Source: CALEUX01 sp964521525 (GTDB lineage: Bacteria; Bacteroidota; Bacteroidia; Bacteroidales; Marinilabiliaceae). From it: 28,607 nucleotides of DNA. Positions 16,747 to 25,229 of this stretch are shown here, piece by piece. The notes beneath the pieces were generated by a model. It was not told the DNA's origin, ran no database searches, and worked only from the letters and a program-made list of their open reading frames with translations. Location: positions 1 to 28,607 of the forward strand of contig CAZFTD010000023.1 in assembly GCA_964521525.1 (NCBI GenBank), written 5' to 3'. Position numbers and translations under genes: made by a program. Every line of letters starts with the position of its first letter. The stretch's first letter is position 1.

Positions 16747-16760
16747 GGCAATAACAATGG

Positions 16761-17876
16761 TCAGTTTTTTAAATCAATGGTTACCATTATTGGAAAATGG
16801 TCGGAATATTTTATTGGAAACCGCTTAAAATTATAGGCTTGGAACTGTGGCGAATAAAAAATATAATCAATACGAAACGATGGCAACCGTCCGTTATAAG
16901 TACCGCCAAATCCAACGCCAGCCTCTCGAAAAGCATCTTTCATGGAACCACGCATGGTTCGGTAAACATACGATACCGGCGTATCGTTAAAATCGCCACA
17001 AACAATAACCGGATAAGGTGAATTGGAGATGTGGCGTGCCAGAGCTTCGGCCTGGTTGGAGCGCATGGCAAAGGCACGTGTCAGTTTTTGCGAAATATTA
17101 CGCAGACCCCGGCGCTGATACTCGTTCATACGAAAATCAAGCGTATCCAAAACGCTCAGGTCGCCATCTTTAAAGCCAATGGATTCAAGATGATTGTTAA
17201 ACACACGCACTTTTGTGCCGTTTACATCAATATCGCTGTAAATAGCCTGATTGTTGGATTTTTCGAACCTGATGGCCCCGGTATTGGTAATTGGGTATTT
17301 TGAGAAGGTAGCTAAACCATATCCTGTGTTTCCGGTTCTTGGTTTCAGATACTCGATATGCCGGTAACCATATTGCCGAAACCGGGCAATGATTTGAGTG
17401 GGCGTGTATTCGTTTTTTTTCAGACTCGTGAAATACTCCTGAAAGCAAACCACATCGGGATTCTGTTGAAGGATAAATTTAAAAACCTCATCAGGAGCCC
17501 CTTCTATTCCGGAGTGATTGTAATAATCGAACATTCGGGTATTGTAACTCATAACCTTCAGTGGCTTCAGAAGTGTCGACTCGTCATTGATGCTTCTTCC
17601 CTTTAATTGAAATGAATTGGCCATATGGCCCCACGAAATTAAAACCGATAGTAGCGGAATGGTCATCAACCATGTTCTCCGAAACATTAGCCAGAAAAAA
17701 ATGATAACATTGATAACCCACAATAATGGAAATAAAAACCCGGTAAATGCAAATACATGTATTTTAGCCGGACTAATATAAGCCGTGGCCATTGAACCCA
17801 ACAGCATCAAAGCCGGTAAGAGAACAACTAACAGAGATATGGAAAAAAAAAGCTTTCTCACACTAACAGGTTTCAA
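16761..17876 (-). CDS. Membrane-anchored endonuclease/exonuclease/phosphatase family protein
   Basis: A 371-residue protein with about three N-terminal membrane helices (11-31, 40-63, 68-84), followed by a full EEP domain that the topology places on one side of the membrane. The catalytic set is in place: N112 in SYNTRMF, E147 in CFQEYF, D295 and N297 in GDFND, and SDH with H360 in SDHFP. EEP enzymes hydrolyse phosphodiesters or phosphomonoesters, from DNA to phosphoinositides and sphingomyelin; the substrate here is not known. Bacteroidota often keep this gene next to rhomboid and mutL genes, as here. Spacing is 14 bp to thyA and 71 bp from the upstream rhomboid gene. Confidence 0.85.
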   Translation of the reverse strand: MKPVSVRKLFFSISLLVVLLPALMLLGSMATAYISPAKIHVFAFTGFLFPLLWVINVIIFFWLMFRRTWLMTIPLLSVLISWGHMANSFQLKGRSINDESTLLKPLKVMSYNTRMFDYYNHSGIEGAPDEVFKFILQQNPDVVCFQEYFTSLKKNEYTPTQIIARFRQYGYRHIEYLKPRTGNTGYGLATFSKYPITNTGAIRFEKSNNQAIYSDIDVNGTKVRVFNNHLESIGFKDGDLSVLDTLDFRMNEYQRRGLRNISQKLTRAFAMRSNQAEALARHISNSPYPVIVCGDFNDTPVSYVYRTMRGSMKDAFREAGVGFGGTYNGRLPSFRIDYIFYSPQFQAYNFKRFPIKYSDHFPIMVTIDLKN

Positions 17877-17947
17877 CGGTAAAATAACAGGTTAACCAGC
17901 TATCCTGTTTTTCAAAAATACGGAAAAAGGTAAAAAAATCAGGTGAA

Positions 17948-18853
17948 TTATCGAAAATTGCTGTCCTTACTGGCTTCAAAAAGTGTTTTTTTCTCTGACT
18001 CAGAGAGACTTTCATAGCCGCTGTTTTTTATTTTTTCTAAAATCCGGTCAACCTCCTTTTGGCGACGCACTTTTATGGCATTGTACTCCATATCGGTAAG
18101 TGCCCGTTTATGAGAAACATTCAGTTTACTTTTCTTTTGCCAGAATGGTTTCCACGATGATGTGGGTGCAGTTGTTAAAGTATTGATTTGAATTTTCCCG
18201 TTGAGCAGCATTAACCCAAATACCACGCCAAAAGCGCTACCCCCCAGATGCGCCAAAATGCCGCCGGTATTGATCAGTTGAGGCAGACTAACCACCAAAT
18301 CAGAAATAAATGCCACCAAAGCCACATATTTCAACCTCACCTGGCCAATAAACATAAACAAAACCGAAAAATTTGGACGAAAAACAGCCGTGGAAAATAA
18401 AATGGCCATTACCGCACCCGATGCACCAATCATCTCATCATTTCCGGCATGCGCACTAAAGGCCGGGATAAAATTCAATCCCAGAAAATAGAATAGCACA
18501 CCGGCTAAACCTCCTAAAATATAAACCCTAAGCAATAGCCGTGGTGATATTATACTCATAAAAAGTTTGCCAAACCAGTATAAAAAGAGAATATTAAACA
18601 GCAGGTGTAAAAAATCGTAATGGGTAAACATATAAGTGATAGGAGTCCAGAATCTTGCAACAATCATCTGCAAGGTCGACGGAACGGCAAAAAAACTAAT
18701 CAGGATGTCGATGGTTTTTGGGGTATACCCCGATAAAACCAGAAAAAGTTGAACCAGTCGTATAAAAAGGAAAACACCGATGTTGATATAAATCAGTCGG
18801 GTTAAAACAGAACCATTTTTAAACGAGTCTTTTATTTCACCAACAATTGACAT
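17948..18853 (-). CDS. Rhomboid family intramembrane serine protease (1)
   Basis: A 301-residue rhomboid. Catalytic residues are S145 in MIGASGAV and H202 in LAHLGGSAFG. The HLLFN motif (H83-N87) that stabilises the oxyanion hole is present in transmembrane helix 2. Six hydrophobic helices are followed by a cytosolic tail of about 75 residues (from about 225), rich in Lys, Glu and Arg, with a predicted helical segment (EVDRILEKIKNSGYESLSES) of the type often seen in Bacteroidota rhomboids. It cleaves membrane proteins within the bilayer; the targets are unknown. It is the second of two rhomboids in the run, separated from the first by a 342-bp spacer with repeats. Confidence 0.9.
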   Translation of the reverse strand: MSIVGEIKDSFKNGSVLTRLIYINIGVFLFIRLVQLFLVLSGYTPKTIDILISFFAVPSTLQMIVARFWTPITYMFTHYDFLHLLFNILFLYWFGKLFMSIISPRLLLRVYILGGLAGVLFYFLGLNFIPAFSAHAGNDEMIGASGAVMAILFSTAVFRPNFSVLFMFIGQVRLKYVALVAFISDLVVSLPQLINTGGILAHLGGSAFGVVFGLMLLNGKIQINTLTTAPTSSWKPFWQKKSKLNVSHKRALTDMEYNAIKVRRQKEVDRILEKIKNSGYESLSESEKKTLFEASKDSNFR

Positions 18854-18937
18854 AATAATTAATTTAAAGCCATTAGAGTTTTAGACACCAAAAAGAACAG
18901 ACTAAAGAAAAAATCAAAAACAGTTGAAATTTTTAAA

Positions 18938-19172
18938 AGATGAATAGATTTAAGATATTTAGAGGGATAGAGGGGATGATTAGAAGCCTCCAGTATCTTC
19001 ATAATCTTAAATTTACTTACAAACTACCGGCAGGTAGTTCTATCCTCCTTATCCAAATTCCAAATTCACGCGGCTATGCCATGCTTCGCATTTAATATCT
19101 TATATCTAAATTTAAAGAGTTAGTAACGTTTCTATAAAAAAACAACTTTCCTTAACTTAAATCTATTCATCT
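18938..19172. repeat. Intergenic repeat unit bounded by 17-bp inverted repeat
   Basis: AGATGAATAGATTTAAG at 18938-18954 is the exact reverse complement of 19156-19172, and both arms continue imperfectly outward with A/T-rich sequence. The left end then reads ATATTTAGAGGGATAGAG, which recurs as ATATTTAGATGGATAGAG at about 25090. The right part TAATATCTTATATCTAAATT (from 19093) recurs, inverted, at 28358-28390. This marks a dispersed repeat family. Confidence 0.65.
19022..19039. repeat. Short palindrome AACTACC-GGCA-GGTAGTT
   Basis: Perfect 7-bp arms around GGCA. A related, shorter palindrome ACTAC-CT-GTAGT, preceded by the same CAA context, is at 14570-14581 upstream of the MNT gene. Confidence 0.6.
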
Positions 19173-19195
19173 AAAAATCTAACTATCCCCTTGTT

Positions 19196-20041
19196 TTAGT
19201 AAAGGTTGCCCTTTCGCTGCCAGTATTTAATTAAAATAAATCCGAATAGCATGCCCCCCAGGTGGGCAAAATGTGCCACATTGTCGAACGAGAAATTGGC
19301 AACACCCAAATAGAGCTCGGCCACGCCATACAAAATTACGAAATACTTGGCTTTGATGGGAATAGGCGGAAAAATCAGCATCAGAACAGTGTTTGGAAAC
19401 AGCATGCCAAAGGCCAGCAAAATGCCAAAAACCGACCCGGAGGCGCCAACCGTAATATGATTATTCAGGTAATCAATACGCCATTGGTGAAAATACTCTT
19501 TAGACAGAGCAATAGCTTTATCGGGTTCCACATTACAAATTGAATTATAAGAAGATACGAAACCATCATAATGTCGTTTCATATCCATACTCCGCAGTTG
19601 AAAATGTTCACTGCGAAACAGTTCAAGATTCTCGTGGGTGGCATTGTTCAAATAATGGTTCAGGGCTTTTAAAACCGGTGCAATTTCGTAGTATTGAGTA
19701 GCCAGATGGATAAGCGCCGCTCCAATACCTGTAGCAAAATAGTAAATAAGAAATTTTTTAGGTCCCCAAACCATTTCAAGCGTTCGTCCAAACATAAACA
19801 GCGCGAACATATTGAAAAACAGGTGTGTTAAAGTGGGGTATGCATGCAGAAACATGTAAGATACCAACTGATAACTTTTAAACTTTTCGGCCATTGGCAC
19901 ATGCAAGCCCAAATAATCTTCTATTCGAATGCCAAATGAACTTAAGAACACAATGCTTGCCAAATAAAACAGCGCATTGATGATTATCAGATTTTTAACA
20001 ACCGGCGTTATTCCGCCAAATGGAGACCCACCGTAATTCAT
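19196..20041 (-). CDS. Rhomboid family intramembrane serine protease (2), with internal insertion
   Basis: A 281-residue rhomboid. S201 in VGASGSVFG and H260 in AHFAHLGGMLFG form the catalytic dyad, and HLFFN (H73-N77) is in place. Between helix 3 and the serine helix there is a soluble insertion of about 75 residues (117-195), rich in His, Tyr and charged residues (LNNATHENLELFRSEHFQLR), not present in the first rhomboid or in E. coli GlpG. It probably forms an extra domain on the side of the membrane where substrates arrive. The gene starts 110 bp after mutL ends, on the same strand. Confidence 0.88.
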   Translation of the reverse strand: MNYGGSPFGGITPVVKNLIIINALFYLASIVFLSSFGIRIEDYLGLHVPMAEKFKSYQLVSYMFLHAYPTLTHLFFNMFALFMFGRTLEMVWGPKKFLIYYFATGIGAALIHLATQYYEIAPVLKALNHYLNNATHENLELFRSEHFQLRSMDMKRHYDGFVSSYNSICNVEPDKAIALSKEYFHQWRIDYLNNHITVGASGSVFGILLAFGMLFPNTVLMLIFPPIPIKAKYFVILYGVAELYLGVANFSFDNVAHFAHLGGMLFGFILIKYWQRKGNLY

Positions 20042-20151
20042 ATTTTATAGTTTTTTCAAATATCGTTTATAATTAACAACCTTTAGGCCAAACAGTTTTT
20101 GGGTCATTTTGACATAACAGTTGCGCTACTGTTTTTAACCTGCGCTGCTTA

Positions 20152-22029
20152 TTACTTAAACCTGTTATCCAGTTCGTCATTTTCAATTATTGAAATTACA
20201 GGTTTGCCATTTGGCGTATAATTTGGCATCTGGCACCTGAATAAGCGACTTACAAGGCTTGTCATTTCTTCATGTGTAAGCGTTTCGCCATGATTCATGC
20301 AGGCATTTCGGGCCATAATGGCAGCCATTTGTTCGCGCACCTCTTTCTCAGGATTAATTTCGCCGGTTTTATACGAATCAAGAATTTTCTCCAGAATCAT
20401 CCGGCTGTTGGTTTTTTCAAGTTCCGATGGCAATCCCTGTATTAAAAAAGTGCCATCGCCCAAGGCTTTCAGGTCAATGCCAAAAACTTTCAAATCAGTA
20501 CTAATCTCATCAATAATTAAGGCATCTTCTGTGCTGAAGTGAATGGTTTCGGGAAACAAAATTTGCTGTGATACCGACCTGTTAGTATTAACAGAGGCTA
20601 AAAACTGCTCAAATAAAATGCGCTCGTGTGCCCGTCGTTGGTCAATAACCATCAAACCCGACTTTACCGGTGTAAGTATAAACCGGTTTTTTATCTGAAA
20701 ATAAGTATTGCCTGATACAACAGCCTCATTGGTAAACATTGGCTCTTCGGGCAATGTTGTTTGCACATTGCTTTTAGAAGGTAAAGTAATGGTTTCGGGT
20801 GCTGTGCCCCACTCCTGCTCATCCGCATTATCAAAATCGCGGTAAAGCGATTCCCAGTTCTTTACATCCTGTTGACGTGATTTATCGGGATAACCGGATG
20901 AATACCCGGGTATTGAATCGGTTTTAAATGGATTAAAGTTGGGGTTGAATTCGATGACCGGGCTGTTGGAACCATTGCTTCTTGATGGCAGGGGAATTTG
21001 AATTTGTCCTTCGGTATTGAAGTCGATAGACGGCATTTCGTTAAACTTCCCCAATCCCTCACGCACCGAGGCGTTCAACACTTTCCAAATCAACTGCTCA
21101 TCTTCAAACTTGATTTCAGTTTTGGTGGGATGGATGTTAACATCAATCATCTCCGGGTCGATATCGAAAAACAGAAAATACGACGGATAAGCATCAGGGG
21201 CAATTAAATTGGCATAAGCATCTAAAATGGCTTTATGCAAATACGGATGCCGCATAAAACGGTTATTAACAAAAAAAAACTGGTCGCCAGAAGCTTTACG
21301 GGCCGATTGAGGTTTGCCCACAAACCCGGAAATTTTTACTACCGTGGCATCTGTATTAACCGGAATGAGCTGCGTTTGTATTTGTTTGCCAATAACACCT
21401 GTAATACGTTGCTTCAGATTGCCCGATTGAAGGTTGAAAATTAACTGGTCGTTGTGCGAAAGCTTAAATGCAACTTCCGGATTGGCCAGAGCAACTCTCT
21501 GAAATTCGGTGATGATATGTCGTAGCTCGGTAGAGTTTGATTTCAGAAACCTGCGTCTGGCAGGAACATTATAGAAAAGATTCTTTATAAGGAAATTACT
21601 TCCTGCCTGACAATTGACCGGCTCTTGCAATTCAACCACCGACCCTGCAATAACAATTCTGGTTCCCAGTTCTGCGTTGTGTTTGCGCGTGTTTAACTCA
21701 ACCTGAGCAACGGCTGCAATAGATGCCAGAGCTTCGCCTCTGAAACCCATGGTTCGGATGGAGAATAAATCGGCGGCAGAGCGTATTTTGGAAGTGGCAT
21801 GGCGCTCAAAAGCCAGTCGCGCATCGGTTTCCGACATGCCCGAACCATTATCGATAACCTGCACAAGCGTTCGTCCGGCATCCTTTACAATTACCTGAAT
21901 GGTGGTAGCACCTGCATCCACAGCATTCTCCATCAGCTCTTTCAACAGAGATGCTGGGCGCTGAATAACCTCACCAGCTGCAATCTGGTTGGCAACCGAA
22001 TCGGGTAATAACTGGATAATGTCAGACAT
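20152..22029 (-). CDS. mutL: DNA mismatch repair protein MutL
   Basis: A 625-residue MutL. The N-terminal GHKL ATPase is intact: ELMENAVDAGAT (catalytic E34), DNGSGM (60-65), GFRGEALASIAAV (95 onward). The linker (about 340-430) is disordered and rich in Pro, Ser and Asn. The C-terminal dimerisation domain carries the endonuclease-site remnant DQRRAHERILFE at 463, where the canonical motif is DQHAxxERxxxE, so the metal-binding histidine is an arginine. ACMNHGE replaces ACR, and TPNGKP at 605-610 replaces CPHGRP. The metal site is therefore lost, and the protein probably acts as a coupling factor rather than a nicking enzyme. A small membrane protein gene precedes it by 24 bp. Confidence 0.95.
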   Translation of the reverse strand: MSDIIQLLPDSVANQIAAGEVIQRPASLLKELMENAVDAGATTIQVIVKDAGRTLVQVIDNGSGMSETDARLAFERHATSKIRSAADLFSIRTMGFRGEALASIAAVAQVELNTRKHNAELGTRIVIAGSVVELQEPVNCQAGSNFLIKNLFYNVPARRRFLKSNSTELRHIITEFQRVALANPEVAFKLSHNDQLIFNLQSGNLKQRITGVIGKQIQTQLIPVNTDATVVKISGFVGKPQSARKASGDQFFFVNNRFMRHPYLHKAILDAYANLIAPDAYPSYFLFFDIDPEMIDVNIHPTKTEIKFEDEQLIWKVLNASVREGLGKFNEMPSIDFNTEGQIQIPLPSRSNGSNSPVIEFNPNFNPFKTDSIPGYSSGYPDKSRQQDVKNWESLYRDFDNADEQEWGTAPETITLPSKSNVQTTLPEEPMFTNEAVVSGNTYFQIKNRFILTPVKSGLMVIDQRRAHERILFEQFLASVNTNRSVSQQILFPETIHFSTEDALIIDEISTDLKVFGIDLKALGDGTFLIQGLPSELEKTNSRMILEKILDSYKTGEINPEKEVREQMAAIMARNACMNHGETLTHEEMTSLVSRLFRCQMPNYTPNGKPVISIIENDELDNRFK

Positions 22030-22053
22030 AAGGCTTGCTCTTCGAAATAGATT

Positions 22054-22380
22054 TTAGAAGAAACGTTCAAACCACTCGTGCGAGGCTTTGAGCAGATAAT
22101 AGAACAATATAAAAAGGGCAATCAGGATAATAATCAGTCTCAGATTCGAAGTGCGGCGCACATTACGGGTAACTTCAAAGTGAGTTTTTATCCTTCGTCG
22201 CATCTTACCCCTAACGCGGTCTTCAATACTTGATTCTTTCTCGTCATCAGGGTTTGCAATACCCATTTCTTCACGAATTCTACGCTCACGCTCCTTACGC
22301 TCTTCCTTTTCCTCATCGTAATAAAGAGGAGAGTAATTAAACTGTCTGTGTTTCGGTAATTTAATGAAAGTAAACCTCAT
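22054..22380 (-). CDS. Small single-pass membrane protein of unknown function
   Basis: A 108-residue protein that I cannot assign. It has a short N-terminal stretch with aromatic residues (FTFIKLPKHRQFNYSPLYY), a highly charged central region rich in Glu, Arg and Lys (about 22-68, likely helical, EERKERERRIREEMG), and one hydrophobic helix near the C-terminus (LRLIIILIALFILFYYLL, about 80-97) followed by HEWFERFF. The bulk is probably cytosolic. It is first in the mutL-rhomboid run, 24 bp before mutL. Similar small genes next to mutL are common in Bacteroidota, but the role is unknown. Confidence 0.8.
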   Translation of the reverse strand: MRFTFIKLPKHRQFNYSPLYYDEEKEERKERERRIREEMGIANPDDEKESSIEDRVRGKMRRRIKTHFEVTRNVRRTSNLRLIIILIALFILFYYLLKASHEWFERFF

Positions 22381-22402
22381 TTTTCTCAGGTTTTGTTTTT
22401 TA

Positions 22403-22410
22403 CAAAAATA
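22403..22410 (-). promoter_or_regulatory. Bacteroidota -7 box (TATTTTTG) for the mutL run
   Basis: On the minus strand TATTTTTG matches TAnnTTTG exactly, about 23 nt upstream of the small membrane protein gene that heads the mutL run. The -33 element is not obvious. Confidence 0.6.
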
Positions 22411-22519
22411 GCAATAAAAAGCCGTGTAACCTGATTGAATTTTGATTAATGAATGGATTGATGGTAGGGATTATTTTTCTTTACTAAGGAACCAACTCAT
22501 TCCCAATATTGCTTTTCTG

Positions 22520-24796
22520 CTAATAGCCAAATTTGCCACTACGGGTTTGTAGATGAAAATCGCGCAGAGCCTGAAATAAATTATAAGAGTAAATTAACAG
22601 ATTTTTGGTTTCGCCCAGTAGCTCCATGTAAATAACGTTAACCCTGGTTTTACCTTCTCCTGCACGAATCCGTCTGATTTGGGTCAGGCGAAAATCCTCT
22701 ATTAAATCCATTCCCCTGTTCTGGCGCCGTTTTAGTTCAGCCATATCTTCAAACCTCTTTTCCTTTTCAAGATGAATCATATAATTAAAGAAGGAAGCCA
22801 TTTCGTCAAGCAATAAGGCAATGTCTTCAATTTGAGAGGATGTAAGTCCTTTATGCTGATTTTCAATATGGGTATATACCGGCAATGCCATGATATTAAG
22901 TGTGTTTGAAAGTTCGTTAAGATAATCGAGTGCCTGAACAAACAGATGGCCCGCATCCTGCGATTCTTCCGGGAGTTTACTGTATGCGCGAAAGAGTTCG
23001 CCTTTAAAGCTTTTTACAGATTGCTGCAAAACACTTGATTTTTCAGCGGCTTCACGAACCTGTTGGATATTTTCATCCATCAAACCCTGTATTATCAGAA
23101 AATAAATCTTTGAAACTTCCAGTAACTCCTTACGCAATTTCTCGCTACCAGCTTCGCGCAGCCATTCAATACTCTCTACCGCTTCGGTATAGAAGCCTTG
23201 TTTTTCATGAGTTTCCTGTTCAATTTTGCGATTATGCGCCACAGTGGTTCGCCATAAAAACAGCACCATCAGAATAAAAAATAGAACAACCATTATCCAG
23301 CCACCCCACCAGAATAAAATGGTAAGAATAAACGACCCCAAAAATCCGAGAATAGCCGTTACAAACCATCCTCCAAGAATCGATAATACCCCCGAGATTC
23401 GGTAAACTGCACTTTCCCTGCCCCAGGCCTGGTCGGCCAGCGATGTACCCATGGACACCATGAATACCACGAAAGTTGTTGAGAGCGGGAAGCGCAGGTA
23501 GGTACCAATGGAAATCAACAAACTGGCCACCACCAAATTAACTGAAGCCCTTATGGTGTCAAAATAAACAACATCTTCCGATTTTGTAATTCGTTCGGGC
23601 GCATCGGATCGGTTGAATCTTGATGAAATAAAATTACTGACCGGTGCAGGCAGCATATTGTCCACTTTATGGTATAAAATGAGGAAATGGCGCACCATCA
23701 TGCGCGACAAAGGCGATGGCTCAAAACGCTCATAACCTGTTGTTTGCCTTCCTAAATACACTTCGGTTTCGGTAACTGAGCGCGACTTTTTCGAATAAAA
23801 AATGGTAAGCATCATAACAATGCCGGCCACCACAAAAAACGCAGAGTAGACAGAATCGTTGAAATGATGCGACCGTATCCAGTCGTTATTTAAAAAACTT
23901 AGTCCAAAAATATCGGGGTTGGTTTCGGGAGCATTCAGAAATGCCTTGATGCTCTCAATTCCGGTTAACGGCAAACCGATAAAGTTTACTAAATCGTTGG
24001 CAGCAAAAGAAAGTGCCAGGGCAAAAGTGCCAAAAAACACCACCAAACGCGGAATGTCAATACTGAACAAAACACCCAGCCCAAGGAAAATAAGTGTAAA
24101 CGCTGCAAATACAAAAACAAGGAGATCAAATCCTTTAAAGGGTAATATGGCTGAGATGTCGTCGCCCGGGAAAAAACCGCCCATACCCTTTTTAAAAATC
24201 AGAAAAAAAATGGAGGTAACAGCCAAAGCTCCGGCAATGGCAAAGAAAAACACAAATCGTCCTTTATAGCGAAAAGTAAAAATCAGTCGCGAAACAAACT
24301 GAACAACAGCGCCTAAAATAAAGGCCAGAAAAATAGAAACCAATATGCCTGCAAAAATCAGGAAAGTACGATTGGTGTTTATAAACGATGTATAATCGGT
24401 TTCAGTGGTATCTTTAAAAATCACCATAGCCAAAGCCCCGCCAATCAAGCTAAAAATAACTGCAATAGTGGTTGATGTAGGAAAACCAAGCGTATTGTAA
24501 CTGTCGATAAGAACAACATTTACAATGGAAACAGCCAGAATAATCACCAGCAGTTCCGATAGAAAAAAACTTTGCGGATAAATAACACCATTACGGGCAA
24601 CCTCCATCATGCCACCCGAGAAGAATGTACCCAGCATCAAACCAACGCCGGCTACCCATAAAATAATTTTACGCGTGGAAATTCTTGACCCGATGGCCGA
24701 ATTAAGAAAATTTACCGCATCGTTTGAAACGCCCACAATAAGGTGTAAAACAGCCAATAGCGATAATAATACAACTGAAATCCAAATAAGCAGCAT
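22520..24796 (-). CDS. PiT-family inorganic phosphate transporter with PhoU-like tail
   Basis: A 758-residue protein. Residues 1-530 form a PiT/PitA-type permease. The two inverted repeat signatures are GVSNDAVNFLNSAIGS (22-37) and FAANDLVNFIGLPLTG; the canonical form is GxNDxxNxxGTAV. FPTSTTIAVIFSLIGGALA and FPLSTTFVVFMVSMGTSLA are the conserved serine/threonine-rich segments for substrate and cation binding. After the last membrane helices comes a cytosolic helical domain (about 540-750) of the PhoU-like type, with two arginine- and glutamate-rich helix pairs, which may regulate the carrier. The gene is divergent from a PhoR/PhoB-like pair, 433 bp away, consistent with a phosphate-regulated locus. 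Confidence 0.92.
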   Translation of the reverse strand: MLLIWISVVLLSLLAVLHLIVGVSNDAVNFLNSAIGSRISTRKIILWVAGVGLMLGTFFSGGMMEVARNGVIYPQSFFLSELLVIILAVSIVNVVLIDSYNTLGFPTSTTIAVIFSLIGGALAMVIFKDTTETDYTSFINTNRTFLIFAGILVSIFLAFILGAVVQFVSRLIFTFRYKGRFVFFFAIAGALAVTSIFFLIFKKGMGGFFPGDDISAILPFKGFDLLVFVFAAFTLIFLGLGVLFSIDIPRLVVFFGTFALALSFAANDLVNFIGLPLTGIESIKAFLNAPETNPDIFGLSFLNNDWIRSHHFNDSVYSAFFVVAGIVMMLTIFYSKKSRSVTETEVYLGRQTTGYERFEPSPLSRMMVRHFLILYHKVDNMLPAPVSNFISSRFNRSDAPERITKSEDVVYFDTIRASVNLVVASLLISIGTYLRFPLSTTFVVFMVSMGTSLADQAWGRESAVYRISGVLSILGGWFVTAILGFLGSFILTILFWWGGWIMVVLFFILMVLFLWRTTVAHNRKIEQETHEKQGFYTEAVESIEWLREAGSEKLRKELLEVSKIYFLIIQGLMDENIQQVREAAEKSSVLQQSVKSFKGELFRAYSKLPEESQDAGHLFVQALDYLNELSNTLNIMALPVYTHIENQHKGLTSSQIEDIALLLDEMASFFNYMIHLEKEKRFEDMAELKRRQNRGMDLIEDFRLTQIRRIRAGEGKTRVNVIYMELLGETKNLLIYSYNLFQALRDFHLQTRSGKFGY

Positions 24797-24816
24797 TATC
24801 CTGTATGTTTAGGCCA

Positions 24817-24824
24817 CAAAAGTA
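24817..24824 (-). promoter_or_regulatory. Bacteroidota -7 box (TACTTTTG) for the phosphate transporter
   Basis: TACTTTTG on the minus strand, an exact TAnnTTTG match, about 20 nt upstream of the transporter start. Confidence 0.55.
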
Positions 24825-24997
24825 GTGGCAGAATTCGGGACTTTAAAACCCTTGAACATTAAATTTACATTAGGTTTCGTATTACTATTTTCTCAAATTT
24901 ACATTAAATTTATTGATTATCAGAACAAACACGAGTTAATATTAACTTAACATCTGATATATTGACCATTAGCAATTTTTCGGGTAGTAAAATGGTT

Positions 24998-25005
24998 TAT
25001 TTTTG
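24998..25005 (+). promoter_or_regulatory. Bacteroidota -7 box (TATTTTTG) for the sensor kinase
   Basis: TATTTTTG matches TAnnTTTG exactly and lies 225 nt upstream of the kinase start. The leader would contain the repeat at 25078-25195. Confidence 0.5.
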
Positions 25006-25077
25006 TGTCTGTATAGTTAATAATATTGAGTCAATCAGTATTTTTAGAATTCAATATTGAGATTTTTATACGGATAA

Positions 25078-25195
25078 ATAAATTTAAGATATTTAGATGG
25101 ATAGAGATGATGAATGGATTATCGGAATATCCTCATAATAAATAATATCTCATCTATCCAACTTAAATTTAAACATCTTATATCAAACAGTCTCT
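25078..25195. repeat. Intergenic repeat unit with imperfect inverted arms
   Basis: Left arm AAATTTAAG + ATATTTAGA + TGGATAGAGATG and right arm CATCTATCCAACTTAAATTT pair imperfectly, with an 8-9 nt bulge. The left part matches the spacer near 18945 (ATTTAAGATATTTAGA), and the right end TTAAACATCTTATATC matches the spacers near 19093 and 28375. I regard it as another copy of the dispersed repeat. Confidence 0.6.
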
Positions 25196-25229
25196 TAATA
25201 TAGATTACACAGGAAAACATCGAAAATAA

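Larger units (their letters stand above)
18854..19195. other. Repeat-bearing spacer between two rhomboid genes
   Basis: This 342-bp AT-rich spacer interrupts an otherwise compact gene run. It contains a perfect 17-bp inverted repeat (18938-18954 and 19156-19172), a palindrome AACTACCGGCAGGTAGTT (19022-19039), and sequence related to the spacers at 25078-25195 and 28358-28402. No open frame of note. Confidence 0.65.
24797..25229. other. Divergent promoter region, phosphate transporter / sensor kinase
   Basis: 433 bp between divergent genes. It carries a TACTTTTG -7 box for the transporter (minus, 24824-24817), a TATTTTTG box for the kinase side (plus, 24998-25005), AT-rich sequence with direct repeats of the type ACATTAAATTTA at 24857 and 24901, and an inverted-repeat unit at 25078-25195. 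No coding frame is evident. Confidence 0.6.
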
